A stretch of 64,000 nucleotides of DNA from Blautia coccoides (lineage in GTDB: Bacteria > Bacillota > Clostridia > Lachnospirales > Lachnospiraceae), in assembly GCF_034355335.1 (NCBI RefSeq), contig NZ_CP136422.1, forward strand, positions 2,049,001 through 2,113,000, in the 5' to 3' direction. A model generated the notes under the pieces. That model did not search any database. It saw only the letters and a list, made by a program, of their open reading frames with translations, and was not told where the DNA came from. Position 1 is the first letter of the stretch. Every line of letters begins with the position of its first letter. The position numbers and the translations under genes are program-made. This document shows positions 26,300 through 35,138 of the stretch, piece after piece.

Positions 26300-28582
26300 A
26301 TGAACCGATACATAAAAAAAGCAGTATGCCTGACAGCGGCTCTCGCCATTGCTGTGGCAGGCCTTGCAGGATGCGGGAAACAAAGTGAGGATAAGAGCAC
26401 GGAAGGTGCTAAGGGACGTTATCTGGAGGAGGATATAGCCCTCCCCGGGAACACAGGTAAGATCCTGGCCATGGAGAGACTGGATGACAACAGCCTGTCA
26501 CTTTTTACGGAGGATAAGGACACAGGAGAACGCTGTCTGTGGAAGTCAGAGGATTCAGGAAAAAGCTGGGAGGAGGATATCCTGCCGGAAGGACTCAGGC
26601 TTTCCGAGTGTGCCTACATAGATTGGGCCTGTATCAGCGGGAGTGGAGACATTGCTGTTTCTGCCATGCAGGAGGCGGCAGAGGTAGTCGTATCCCAGAA
26701 CTTTTCCCTCTTATATGCAAAAAAGGGGGGAGAACTGCAGAATCTGACACTTGACGTGGAGGAAACAGACAATATGAAAATGATCACCGGGCTGAGATTT
26801 TCTGAAGGTAAGAAGCTCATCGCCACATATACCTATGGAACGGTGTGTGTGATCGACCCGGACACCGGGCATGTAGAACAGACAATGGAATTGAGTGATA
26901 ATGTTCAGCAGACAGCGGACATGGGGAATACCCTTTTGCTTCTCACTGACAAGGGACTGAAAGCCTATGATATGAATACCGGGGAGTCCGCCGAAGCGGA
27001 CAAAACGCTTTCTGACCAGCTATTAAGTGAGCTTGAGAGTGAGCAGAAGAAGTTAAGAAACAGTGTGGTCTTTGGCTATGGAAAAGAGGAGGATATGCTG
27101 TTTTACTGTGCAGAGAGCGGCATTTACAGACATGTTTTCGGCGGTACCGTGGTGGAACAGGCAGTCAATGGAAGTCTTGCTTCCATAGGAAATCCCAAAG
27201 CTATGCTCATATCTCTGGCAGTTATGGAGGATGACAGCTTTCTTGTGGCGTGCTCTATAGACGCAGAGTACAAGATTTACCGCTATACTTACTCCGCAGA
27301 TACATCCTCCGTGCCGGAGAAGGAGATCAAGGTATATTCTCTGGAGGACTGCCCTGTGCTGAGACAGGCGATTTCCGTATACCAGAGTCAGAATCCAAAC
27401 GTCTATGTGAATCTGGAAATTGGTATGAGCGGTGAAGATTCAGTTACAGTCTCCGATGCACTCCGCACTTTGAATACAGACATTATGGCGGGCAAGGGAC
27501 CGGATATTTTGATTCTGGACGGAATGCCTGTGGAGAATTATATCCAAAAGGGACTTTTGGAGGATATAACGGATACGGTGGAGTCAGCAGATCAGGAAGA
27601 CGGATTGTTTGAGAACATTATGAAGACCTATGAGAGGGATGACAAAATTTATGCAGTTCCCCTGGGCTTTTTGATCCCGGCTGTCCAGGGAGAGGAGTCT
27701 CTTGTAAATGCAGCGGAAAGTCTGAAAACATTGGCTGAGGAGATTGGCAGCATTAGAGAGGAAAACCCGGATTTAGGGCGTGTCATAATACCCACGGATT
27801 CCGAAATGCTTCTGGAAATTTTCTATCGTCTGGAGAGTACAGACCTGAAAAAAGAGGACGGAACTCTGGATGAAGAGGCGCTGAGAACTTTCCTGGAAAA
27901 CATGAAAACTATTTATGGGGAACCGGTTACCCAGGATGAGCAGGAAAATTCCATCGGGTATTTCAGTGCTGCAAACGGTGTGGTATCCGACATTGACGGA
28001 CTGCGCCTGCAGGCCATGGCACTGCTGAGCCAGACATCGAAAGCAGGTGCAGGCTGGATCGGCTCAGTGGGGCAGCTTGTAGAGATTCTGGGTGTGAACC
28101 AGGCCTTTGATCTGGACTATGCAGAAATGAAAGCCCAGGGAAAAAGTGTATATCTTCCCTATCGAAATGTGGGGATCAGCAGCAAAAGCAGCGAGAAAGA
28201 GCTTGCAGCGGACTTTTTGAAGGCACTGCTGGGAGAGGAAGTACAGAGCACATTAAGTACAGCCTTCCCCATTAATCAGAAGGGCTATGAGAAGACGCTG
28301 GAGCTTGGAAAACAAACATACGGAGGAGACGGGGGAGGTGCTTCCATTACCATGTCAGACGCTTCAGGAAATATGTCATCCTTGAATATGAGCTGGCCAA
28401 AGGAGGAAGAACTGGATAAGCTGAAATCACTTTTGGAAAAAGCTGAGATTCCGGCCTCCACAGATGACACCATCTGGAATGCAGTAAAGGAGCAGGGAGA
28501 TAAATACCTGAATGAGGGCCTGAGCCTGGATGAGACCTGCAGTAATATCATACAGAAGGTGAATCTCTATCTGGCAGAGTAA
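26300..28582 (+). CDS. Solute-binding lipoprotein with N-terminal propeller-like domain
   Basis: A 760-residue lipoprotein. The start at 26300 has AGGAGGAG upstream, and a Met 21 bp earlier lacks one. A signal peptide ends in the lipobox LAGC (Cys near residue 25). Residues about 35-330 look like a beta-propeller, with an Asp-box (SEDSGKSWEED) and repeated short strands. Residues about 335-760 resemble an ABC-type family 1 solute-binding protein (VYQSQNPNVYVNLEI, GKGPDILILDGMP, YAVPLGF). Two MalF/MalG-like permeases follow directly. The bound ligand is unknown. The double architecture is unusual. Confidence 0.85.
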   Translation: MNRYIKKAVCLTAALAIAVAGLAGCGKQSEDKSTEGAKGRYLEEDIALPGNTGKILAMERLDDNSLSLFTEDKDTGERCLWKSEDSGKSWEEDILPEGLRLSECAYIDWACISGSGDIAVSAMQEAAEVVVSQNFSLLYAKKGGELQNLTLDVEETDNMKMITGLRFSEGKKLIATYTYGTVCVIDPDTGHVEQTMELSDNVQQTADMGNTLLLLTDKGLKAYDMNTGESAEADKTLSDQLLSELESEQKKLRNSVVFGYGKEEDMLFYCAESGIYRHVFGGTVVEQAVNGSLASIGNPKAMLISLAVMEDDSFLVACSIDAEYKIYRYTYSADTSSVPEKEIKVYSLEDCPVLRQAISVYQSQNPNVYVNLEIGMSGEDSVTVSDALRTLNTDIMAGKGPDILILDGMPVENYIQKGLLEDITDTVESADQEDGLFENIMKTYERDDKIYAVPLGFLIPAVQGEESLVNAAESLKTLAEEIGSIREENPDLGRVIIPTDSEMLLEIFYRLESTDLKKEDGTLDEEALRTFLENMKTIYGEPVTQDEQENSIGYFSAANGVVSDIDGLRLQAMALLSQTSKAGAGWIGSVGQLVEILGVNQAFDLDYAEMKAQGKSVYLPYRNVGISSKSSEKELAADFLKALLGEEVQSTLSTAFPINQKGYEKTLELGKQTYGGDGGGASITMSDASGNMSSLNMSWPKEEELDKLKSLLEKAEIPASTDDTIWNAVKEQGDKYLNEGLSLDETCSNIIQKVNLYLAE

Positions 28583-28595
28583 AGGGGAGCGGGCT

Positions 28596-29465
28596 ATGAG
28601 GCGTCACAACAGAATGAAAACGGGAAGAAACAGACAAAACAGGGCGGCGGCAGCATTTTTGCTGCCAAGCCTTGGAGGAGTAGCGCTGTTTGTCCTGATA
28701 CCCTTTGCGGATGTGATCAGGCGTTCCTTTCTGGATGCCATGGGGATAGAGTTCAAAGGAGTCGGAAATTATCTGGAATTGTTTCATAATTCTGCCTTTT
28801 TGCTGGCAGTGAAGAACACTATGCGGTTTGCTTTTATCTGTATTCCCCTTCTGTTACTACTTTCACTGGGAGTTGCAGTTCTGCTTTCGGGAGTTGGGAA
28901 AAAAGGGAGGATACTGAAAAATTTTTATCTGATCCCCATGGCCATTCCGGTGGCATCCATTGTGCTTTTGTGGAAGTTTTTATTTCACAGCCAGGGGTTT
29001 TTGAGTGCCTTCTTAAGCAGGGTACACTTATCGACACAGGACTGGATGAACAGCAGTGCTGCGTTCTGGGTGCTGGTCGTCAGCTATCTGTGGAAAAATA
29101 TGGGGTATGATATCATTTTGTGGAGCGCGGGTCTGGCCGCCATACCGGAAAATCTGTATGAAGCCGCCAAAGTGGACGGCGCCGGCAGCCTGGACTGCTT
29201 TTTCAGGATCACACTGCCCAATCTGATGCCTGTTTTTTATACCATCACAGTCCTCTCCTTTCTGAACTCTTTTAAAGTGTTCCGTGAGGCGTACCTGGTG
29301 GCAGGAGATTATCCCCATGACAGTATGTATCTGCTACAGCATGTATTTAATAACTGGTTTCGGGAGCTTTCGCTTGACAAGATGGCAGCAGGGGCAGTGA
29401 TAACATTTCTGGCAGTTATGATACTGATCCTGCTTCTGCAGAGGGCCTGGGGCAGAGAGGAATGA
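28596..29465 (+). CDS. MalF-type ABC transporter permease
   Basis: A 289-residue inner-membrane permease with about six hydrophobic segments, starting near residue 17 (AAAFLLPSLGGVALFVLIPFA). The EAA loop is EAAKVDGAGSLDCFFRITLPNL, matching the sugar-permease consensus. It starts 13 bp after the lipoprotein gene and overlaps the partner permease by 4 bp. With the partner it should form the channel of an importer of the carbohydrate class. No ATPase gene is in the operon, so a shared ATPase must serve it, or the role differs. Confidence 0.9.
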   Translation: MRRHNRMKTGRNRQNRAAAAFLLPSLGGVALFVLIPFADVIRRSFLDAMGIEFKGVGNYLELFHNSAFLLAVKNTMRFAFICIPLLLLLSLGVAVLLSGVGKKGRILKNFYLIPMAIPVASIVLLWKFLFHSQGFLSAFLSRVHLSTQDWMNSSAAFWVLVVSYLWKNMGYDIILWSAGLAAIPENLYEAAKVDGAGSLDCFFRITLPNLMPVFYTITVLSFLNSFKVFREAYLVAGDYPHDSMYLLQHVFNNWFRELSLDKMAAGAVITFLAVMILILLLQRAWGREE

Positions 29466-30307
29466 CTGGAATGAAAAAGGTTATTTTTGTGGTTTTAGGG
29501 ATTTTTGCACTGGCAGCAGCGTATCCGGTACTTTTTCTACTGGCGGGTTCCCTGATGGGAAAACAGGAACTGGCGGGGTATCTGTCACCGGTTCTGGCAA
29601 AGGGGGACGGATATGCGGCGTTTCGTCTGTTTCCCATGTACCCCACACTGCGGGCGTATGTTGAGCTGCTGCTGGATTCCCCGGGATATTTTGTAATGTT
29701 TTGGAATTCCATACGCATTACAGCGGGAATCCTTCTGGGACAGCTCCTGGTGGGAGTGCCTGCGGCGTGGGCATTTGCCAGATATGATTTTCCTCTGAAG
29801 AAGCCGGCGTTCACAGTATATATCACACTGATGATGATGCCCTTTCAGGTGACCATGCTTTCAAATTACCTGGTGCTTGACCGGCTGAGCCTTATGGATA
29901 CACTCTGGGCGGTGATACTTCCGGGGGCATTTTCTACATTTCCGGTATTTATCATGTACCGTTTTTTTACCGGCATACCGGAGGCTGTGGTGGAATCCGC
30001 CAGGATAGACGGGACAGGCGAAGGGAAGATATTCCTGTATATGGGGCTTCCTCTGGGGTCCGGGGGTATTTGCTCTGCGCTGGTTCTGGGATTTCTGGAA
30101 TGCTGGAATCTCATTGAACAGCCCCTCACATTTTTGAAAAATAAAGAGCTGTGGCCCCTTTCCCTGTATCTGCCGGATATCGGGCTTTTGGAAGCACCCG
30201 GGGCATTTGCGGCCTCTGTGGTGGTGCTTCTGCCGGCCCTTTTTATTTTCCTGGGCGGACAGGATTATCTGGAGCAGGGGATCGTGGCAGCAGCGGTGAA
30301 GGAATAG
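29462..30307 (+). CDS. MalG-type ABC transporter permease
   Basis: A 281-residue permease with about six membrane segments. The EAA loop reads ESARIDGTGEGKIFLYMGLPL. It overlaps the MalF-type gene (ATGA) and is followed 10 bp later by the HlyD-like gene. It forms the second half of the translocation channel. The substrate is unknown. Confidence 0.9.
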   Translation: MTGMKKVIFVVLGIFALAAAYPVLFLLAGSLMGKQELAGYLSPVLAKGDGYAAFRLFPMYPTLRAYVELLLDSPGYFVMFWNSIRITAGILLGQLLVGVPAAWAFARYDFPLKKPAFTVYITLMMMPFQVTMLSNYLVLDRLSLMDTLWAVILPGAFSTFPVFIMYRFFTGIPEAVVESARIDGTGEGKIFLYMGLPLGSGGICSALVLGFLECWNLIEQPLTFLKNKELWPLSLYLPDIGLLEAPGAFAASVVVLLPALFIFLGGQDYLEQGIVAAAVKE

Positions 30308-30317
30308 AGGTGGAGAG

Positions 30318-32000
30318 ATGATAGGAGCAAAAGGGATGAAAAGCCTGAGACAGAGAGCATTTTTTATGCTGACTATATTCCTGGTAATGATGATGGCGTT
30401 TACTGTCATATCCAGAGCTGCCGACAGTGTGACGGTAGCGCAGGTGGATGTGGAAAAGATCTCCGCCAAGGTCATCGAACATACCGTGGAGGGAGACGGG
30501 ACGGTGAAGGAGAATCTGGAGAGGGCCATCAGCACGGAACCGGGTATTATGGTGGAGACTCTGTTTGCCGTACAGGGCAGGCAGGTGGAAGAAGGGGAAC
30601 TCCTCATGCAGCTCAGGATGGAAGACATTGAGGAACAGATTGAAAACCTGACTGCGGAGATAAAAAAGCTGGAATTTAACAATCAGGATCTGGACAGTAA
30701 AAAGAAAGCAGAGCAACAGAAAAAATCGGTACAGGCCCAAAGAGCCATGGAGGATTATGAAAGGGCAGAGACCGAAGGGGGAAAACGGGTGGCGCAAGCG
30801 CAGGCAGCACTTGCAGAGGCGGAGGAAAAGCTGGAGGAATTCTATCAGACGCAGCAGGAAGAAAGCGGCGGCGAAGATGGGGATGTCTCAACACTGCAGC
30901 AGCTTTGCAGAGAGCGGGAGGAAGAACTCTCCGAAATGCAGAGCCGGATAGATGCCCTGCTTAAGAAGACGGAGGAAGAGATCTCAGAGGAAATCCGTCT
31001 GGCGGAGGAAGAAAAAGGTCCTTTGACAGAGGCTGAGAAGGGGGAGATCAGGACACGTGTGGAGCAGGAGAATGCCCGGGAGCTTACTGACGCACAACAG
31101 GGGTTTCAGGAGGCATCCCAGGCCCTTTTAGAGGCGCAGAATGCTCTTTCGGAGGCGGAAAACAGTATAAAGGCGGCAGGGGAACAGAGTGCCAAAGAGC
31201 AGGAAGCACAGCTTCTGGCTGATATAGAAGCAAAAAGACAGGCCTTAGAGGAAGCTGTGAAGGCCAAAGAGGACGGGGAGATACAGGCCGGCAGAGCGCT
31301 GGAGGATGCGGGGGCTGCTGAAGGCACTGACAGCACGGAAAAGATAAATAACCTGGATCTGGATGCGAAGAAGAAAAGTCTTGAAAAGCTGGAAAAACTG
31401 AAGGAGGATCAGGGGCAGATTCTGTCTCCGGTGAAGGGTGTGGTGACGGAATTGAAGGTTTCAGCAGGTGATAATACACCGGATACGGCGATCATGACAC
31501 TGGCAGATTTAAGCTCAGGGTGCAGATTTGTCATGCAGATAGACAAGAGCCTGGAAAAATATATAGCCAGAAAAGACCCGGTCAGGCTGTCCCCTGCGGA
31601 CGGCCAAAAGGACATTGAAAATCTGGAAGTGGAGAGCATTACACCGGATGGAGAGGATAAGACAAAACTTAATGTGACGGTCCTGCTTCCCGCTGATACC
31701 CTGGAGATCGGGGCTGCGGCAAAAATGACCAGTATGCGTAAGGAAAAGGTACAGGACACCTGTATTCCTGTGGAAGCCCTGCATATGGAAAACTCTAAAT
31801 ATTATGTACTGGTCGCGGAGGAAAAGGAGACGGTTCTGGGCACAGAACTGACAGCCGCCAGAAAAGACGTGGTCGTGAAGGATAAAAACAGTACCTATGC
31901 AGCGCTGGAGGGCAACAGCCTTCTGCCGGATGACCGGATAATCACAGGATCTGACAGGAACATTGGTGCGGGCAGCAGAATACGCCTGCGGGAAACATGA
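30318..32000 (+). CDS. HlyD-like membrane-fusion/adaptor protein
   Basis: A 560-residue protein with one N-terminal membrane anchor (about residues 12-33). A lipoyl-like half follows (EPGIMVETLFAVQGRQVEEGELLMQL), then a very long, glutamate- and alanine-rich coiled-coil hairpin (about 105-365). The second lipoyl half is SPVKGVVTELKVSAGDNTPD, and beta-barrel segments run to the end. This is the order of HlyD/MacA-type adaptors. In Firmicutes such adaptors usually pair with MacB-like exporters. Here it lies between importer-type permeases and a MacB-like fragment. It overlaps the next gene by 4 bp. Confidence 0.85.
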   Translation: MIGAKGMKSLRQRAFFMLTIFLVMMMAFTVISRAADSVTVAQVDVEKISAKVIEHTVEGDGTVKENLERAISTEPGIMVETLFAVQGRQVEEGELLMQLRMEDIEEQIENLTAEIKKLEFNNQDLDSKKKAEQQKKSVQAQRAMEDYERAETEGGKRVAQAQAALAEAEEKLEEFYQTQQEESGGEDGDVSTLQQLCREREEELSEMQSRIDALLKKTEEEISEEIRLAEEEKGPLTEAEKGEIRTRVEQENARELTDAQQGFQEASQALLEAQNALSEAENSIKAAGEQSAKEQEAQLLADIEAKRQALEEAVKAKEDGEIQAGRALEDAGAAEGTDSTEKINNLDLDAKKKSLEKLEKLKEDQGQILSPVKGVVTELKVSAGDNTPDTAIMTLADLSSGCRFVMQIDKSLEKYIARKDPVRLSPADGQKDIENLEVESITPDGEDKTKLNVTVLLPADTLEIGAAAKMTSMRKEKVQDTCIPVEALHMENSKYYVLVAEEKETVLGTELTAARKDVVVKDKNSTYAALEGNSLLPDDRIITGSDRNIGAGSRIRLRET

Positions 32001-33202
32001 GCGGCGGGAAAGGTGCTGTCTTTCGGTTTGTAGTTTTAGGTTTGCTGCTTCTCTGCTGGTTTTTGGCAGAGGCCGCTGCCATGGGTACAGAGAAATACAG
32101 TGAAGGGGTTTCCGTAAAAAAGACGAAGGGTACCTGGACCTATGAGGAGGCAGAGTTTATCCGGCAGGAGGAGCAAAAACAGGAATTTCCTGCATCCTGC
32201 ACCTTTTGGGGGGAGAGGGAGGAAGAGTATCTGGAAAGCAGGAAACTGGAAAGAGTGGAGACAGCCTTTGTCCTTGAGGTGCTGGGGGAGACCCGGGGAT
32301 TACTGCCGGCATCGGCGCCTCTGTACGGGGAGGACGAGGAGAGTTGTCTTCTGTCTGAGGATATGGCTTACAAATTGTTCGGAAGCAAAGATGTGATGGG
32401 GGAGGAGATTCTTTACCGGGGAAGAATTCTGACTGTCCGGGGGATTTTAAGGGGGATGGAGGGAACCGCAGCCGTACAGGCCGTCAGGGAGGGAGACAGT
32501 GTCCTTGACACCATAGCATATGAGGCGAATACGGAAGTTCAATCTTCGGAAAATCCGGTTCAAGCATTTCTTCTACGCCACGCAATACAGGGAAAGGTAC
32601 TGGAGCGAAAGTATTTTGCAGCCTGCGCAAAGCTGCTGATATTCTGTCTTCCAATGGTGATCTTTCTCAGAATGGCAGGGCAGATCACAGGAATTATGAG
32701 GGCGCAGAGGGGCAGACGGATACAGACAGCAGCCTTGTGGGCAGTGATGATACTGATGACAGTCCTATTTTTCATGCTTTTTTGGAAATCTCCCGGCCTG
32801 ACCAGGGGTGTGGTGCCAACAAAATGGTCAGACTTTACATTCTGGAAACACATGACGCAGCAGATACAGGATAATTTCAAACTGCTTCTTCAAATGAAAA
32901 AGACGAGCCTGGAGCTTCTTGTGCTCCGCCCCTTCTTTTCCTGTTTAATATACGGTGTTTTGACCTGGGGGTTATACGCTGTCAGGTGCAGGACACAGAA
33001 AAAGGCAGGGGCAGGGGAGACGGCGGCAGGGATACTATTTTCCTGGATCTTGCTGCTGGTCACCATCTGTTTTGCAGGAGAAAACGCCCTTTTGCTTGCG
33101 GGACAGAAAAGTGTCTGGTTTGGACCTTGTTTTTGGCTGATCGGAGAATATGCGATGGAAAGAATGCAGGTGTCCTATAAAAATAAGATAAATTCATACT
33201 AA
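31997..33202 (+). CDS. MacB-like periplasmic-core membrane protein, atypical
   Basis: A 401-residue membrane protein. An N-terminal hydrophobic segment (about 10-30) is followed by an extracytoplasmic domain (about 31-205). Its SCLLSEDMAYKLFGSKDVMGEEILYRGRILTVRGIL stretch (residues about 115-150) resembles the MacB_PCD/FtsX extracellular core. About four C-terminal membrane segments follow (near 212-230, 243-262, 305-325 and 345-380). No ATPase domain and no gene for one are present. It would plausibly dock with the HlyD-like adaptor. Family assignment is tentative. Confidence 0.6.
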   Translation: MSGGKGAVFRFVVLGLLLLCWFLAEAAAMGTEKYSEGVSVKKTKGTWTYEEAEFIRQEEQKQEFPASCTFWGEREEEYLESRKLERVETAFVLEVLGETRGLLPASAPLYGEDEESCLLSEDMAYKLFGSKDVMGEEILYRGRILTVRGILRGMEGTAAVQAVREGDSVLDTIAYEANTEVQSSENPVQAFLLRHAIQGKVLERKYFAACAKLLIFCLPMVIFLRMAGQITGIMRAQRGRRIQTAALWAVMILMTVLFFMLFWKSPGLTRGVVPTKWSDFTFWKHMTQQIQDNFKLLLQMKKTSLELLVLRPFFSCLIYGVLTWGLYAVRCRTQKKAGAGETAAGILFSWILLLVTICFAGENALLLAGQKSVWFGPCFWLIGEYAMERMQVSYKNKINSY

Positions 33203-33216
33203 CATATTTGATATAA

Positions 33217-33290
33217 GGATGTATGCCGGCAGGCGCGGTTAACGCCAGGAAAACCTGGTGCAGCGCTGTATTACCGCCAGGCTGCATCCT
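33217..33290. repeat. Long imperfect hairpin between converging genes
   Basis: GGATG..GCC near 33217-33240 pairs imperfectly with ACCGCCAGGCTGCATCC (33273-33289). An inner GCCAGG-aaaa-CCTGG hairpin (33244-33258) is also present. The right arm overlaps the GNAT stop codon. It may act as a weak bidirectional terminator, though the T-run is short. Confidence 0.5.
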
Positions 33291-33699
33291 TTAGCATTAT
33301 CATTTCCTGGGGCTGTTCAAAGGAAGTATTGTCCAAAAACAGACTTCCTCTATCTTTGTACCCAAGTTTTCTGTAAAAATGCTGGGCGCCTTCATCGACT
33401 TGTGTTGATGTCATAATGGTTTTATAGCCAAACCTCCACATCTCCCGCTCCCAGAAAAGCATGGCCTGCCTGCCAAAACCTTTGCCCCGGTAAGGTTCAT
33501 CCAGATAAAGTAAGGTCAAAAACGGTATGATATCCAAAAACAGATTATAACGCAGAACGCCTATGGGTTTATCCTCATCACAGATGATATATCCCCGTTT
33601 GTCCCGGAATTTTAATAAAAGTTCAAGTTCACTTATATGTGTATCGTAAGTAAGCCATAGAGATTTGTCAGATTCTATTGCATATCGGATTTTAAACAA
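33271..33699 (-). CDS. GNAT-family N-acetyltransferase
   Basis: A 142-residue acetyltransferase of the GNAT fold. The acetyl-CoA loop is the RGKGFGRQAMLFWE segment (consensus Q/RxxGxG/A), and the C-terminal strand is YRKLGYKDRGSLFL. The start is TTG at 33699, with GAGGTG 5 bp before it. It converges on the preceding operon. The acceptor substrate is unknown. Confidence 0.88.
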   Translation of the reverse strand: MFKIRYAIESDKSLWLTYDTHISELELLLKFRDKRGYIICDEDKPIGVLRYNLFLDIIPFLTLLYLDEPYRGKGFGRQAMLFWEREMWRFGYKTIMTSTQVDEGAQHFYRKLGYKDRGSLFLDNTSFEQPQEMIMLKDAAWR

Positions 33700-33905
33700 T
33701 GTAACACCTCTTATCTTTTTTTGAAGGATGGATTACTATGGAGATAAGGTTATAATCCACATTATTTGTCGTTATTTCATTTTTGTCAAGCAAAATCACC
33801 ATTTCTTAGTTGTTATGGAAGTGGCTGCCATGACGCCTCTTATAACCATTCAGGTTCTGGGATTGACGATGAGGGGAAAGCAGTATCCTAACCCAGGAGG
33901 AGTAT

Positions 33906-33971
33906 ATGGAGCAGGCGGAGAGAAAATATGAACTGGTGGTTGCAGTGAAGGACCATTTTATAGGGATTTGA
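33906..33971 (+). CDS. Possible 21-residue peptide or gene remnant upstream of trpS
   Basis: ATG at 33906 follows AGGAGG with 6-nt spacing and opens a 21-codon frame (MEQAERKYELVVAVKDHFIGI) ending 10 bp before the trpS -35 box. It has no tryptophan codons, so it is not an attenuation peptide. It may be the decayed start of a lost gene. The rest of the 33700-34041 gap holds the trpS promoter and nothing else I can support. Confidence 0.3.
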   Translation: MEQAERKYELVVAVKDHFIGI

Positions 33972-33981
33972 CTATAAAGAT

Positions 33982-34010
33982 TTGACTTTGTTCGAGCGGA
34001 ATGATACAAT
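33982..34010 (+). promoter_or_regulatory. Sigma-A promoter of trpS
   Basis: TTGACT (33982-33987) and TACAAT (34005-34010) with a 17-bp spacer. Transcription would start about 25 bp before trpS, leaving no room for a T-box leader. Confidence 0.8.
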
Positions 34011-34041
34011 TTAACGTAGTAAATTTCTGGAGGACATTAAG

Positions 34042-35046
34042 ATGATCAACGATAAAAAAGTATTATTCAGCGGAATGCAGGCAACCGGAAACCTGACACT
34101 TGGAAACTACCTGGGAGCGCTGAAAAACTGGGTGACATTGAGTGATGAATATGAGTGCTTTTACAGCGTTGTGGACATGCACTCCATAACTGTGCGTCAG
34201 GACCCGGCTACTCTTCGCAAAAGAGCCCGTGCACTTCTGACATTATATATTGCGGCAGGACTGGATCCAAAGAAAAACTGCATTTACTACCAGTCCCATG
34301 TATCAGGACATGCGGAGCTGGCTTGGATCTTAAACTGTTTTACTTATATGGGTGAGCTGAGCCGTATGACACAGTTTAAAGACAAATCTGCAAAACATGC
34401 GGACAATATCAATGCAGGGCTTTTCACTTACCCGGTATTGATGGCTGCTGACATTCTGCTCTATCAGGCAGATGTGGTTCCGGTGGGTATTGACCAGATG
34501 CAGCATCTAGAGCTGACACGTGATATTGCCACCCGTTTTAACAATATTTACGGAGATGTGTTCACGATTCCCGAAGCTTATATCGGCAAAGTGGGCGCAA
34601 AGATTATGAGTCTGCAGGAGCCTTCCAAAAAGATGTCCAAGTCAGATGAAAATCCCAATGGCAGTATCTATCTCATGGATGACCCGGATACGATCATGCG
34701 TAAATGCAAACGTGCCGTGACAGACTCCGAGGCTTGTATCGCATACAGAGAGGAACAGCCGGGACTTAAAAACCTGCTGGATATTTACTGTGCATGTACC
34801 GGTAAGACAACTGATGAAGCGCTGCGCGATTTTGAGGGCAGAGGATATGGGGATTTGAAGATGGCTGTGGGTGAGGCTGTCGTAAGTGTTCTGAAACCTT
34901 TACAGGATGAGGTTGCGAGACTGGAAAAGGATAAGGCATATATTGATTCCATCATCAAGGAGAATGCCGAAAAAGCCAGCTATTTTGCCAACAAAACGCT
35001 GCGTAAGGTACAGCGGAAAGTGGGATTTCCAGATAGGATCCGTTAA
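34042..35046 (+). CDS. trpS: Tryptophanyl-tRNA synthetase
   Basis: A 334-residue class I synthetase of normal bacterial length that charges tRNA-Trp. The HIGH-region equivalent is TGNLTLGNYLGAL and the KMSKS loop is exact (SKKMSKSDENPNG). GIDQMQHLELTRDIA is the tRNA/adenylate-site signature. It has a ribosome site (TGGAGG) before ATG 34042 and a short leader. It stands alone, with a GC-rich hairpin following. Confidence 0.97.
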   Translation: MINDKKVLFSGMQATGNLTLGNYLGALKNWVTLSDEYECFYSVVDMHSITVRQDPATLRKRARALLTLYIAAGLDPKKNCIYYQSHVSGHAELAWILNCFTYMGELSRMTQFKDKSAKHADNINAGLFTYPVLMAADILLYQADVVPVGIDQMQHLELTRDIATRFNNIYGDVFTIPEAYIGKVGAKIMSLQEPSKKMSKSDENPNGSIYLMDDPDTIMRKCKRAVTDSEACIAYREEQPGLKNLLDIYCACTGKTTDEALRDFEGRGYGDLKMAVGEAVVSVLKPLQDEVARLEKDKAYIDSIIKENAEKASYFANKTLRKVQRKVGFPDRIR

Positions 35047-35051
35047 GCTGC

Positions 35052-35078
35052 GCCGCGGGCCAGCCGCGGCATATATTT
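35052..35078 (+). terminator. Probable trpS terminator
   Basis: GCCGCGG (35052-35058) pairs with CCGCGGC (35064-35070) around a 5-nt loop, followed by ATATATTT. The U-tract is interrupted, so strength is uncertain. Confidence 0.55.
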
Positions 35079-35138
35079 GAATTACCGTAACAGGGAAGAT
35101 ACGGAACTGTTACAAATCTTGTACAGGAGGGAATGTAT

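Noticed and set aside
33728-33931. 67-codon frame between the GNAT and trpS genes
   Set aside because: No ribosome site, unusual composition and no conserved motif.
33700-34041. T-box leader for trpS
   Set aside because: The promoter lies about 30 bp before the gene, and no T-box antiterminator motif is present.
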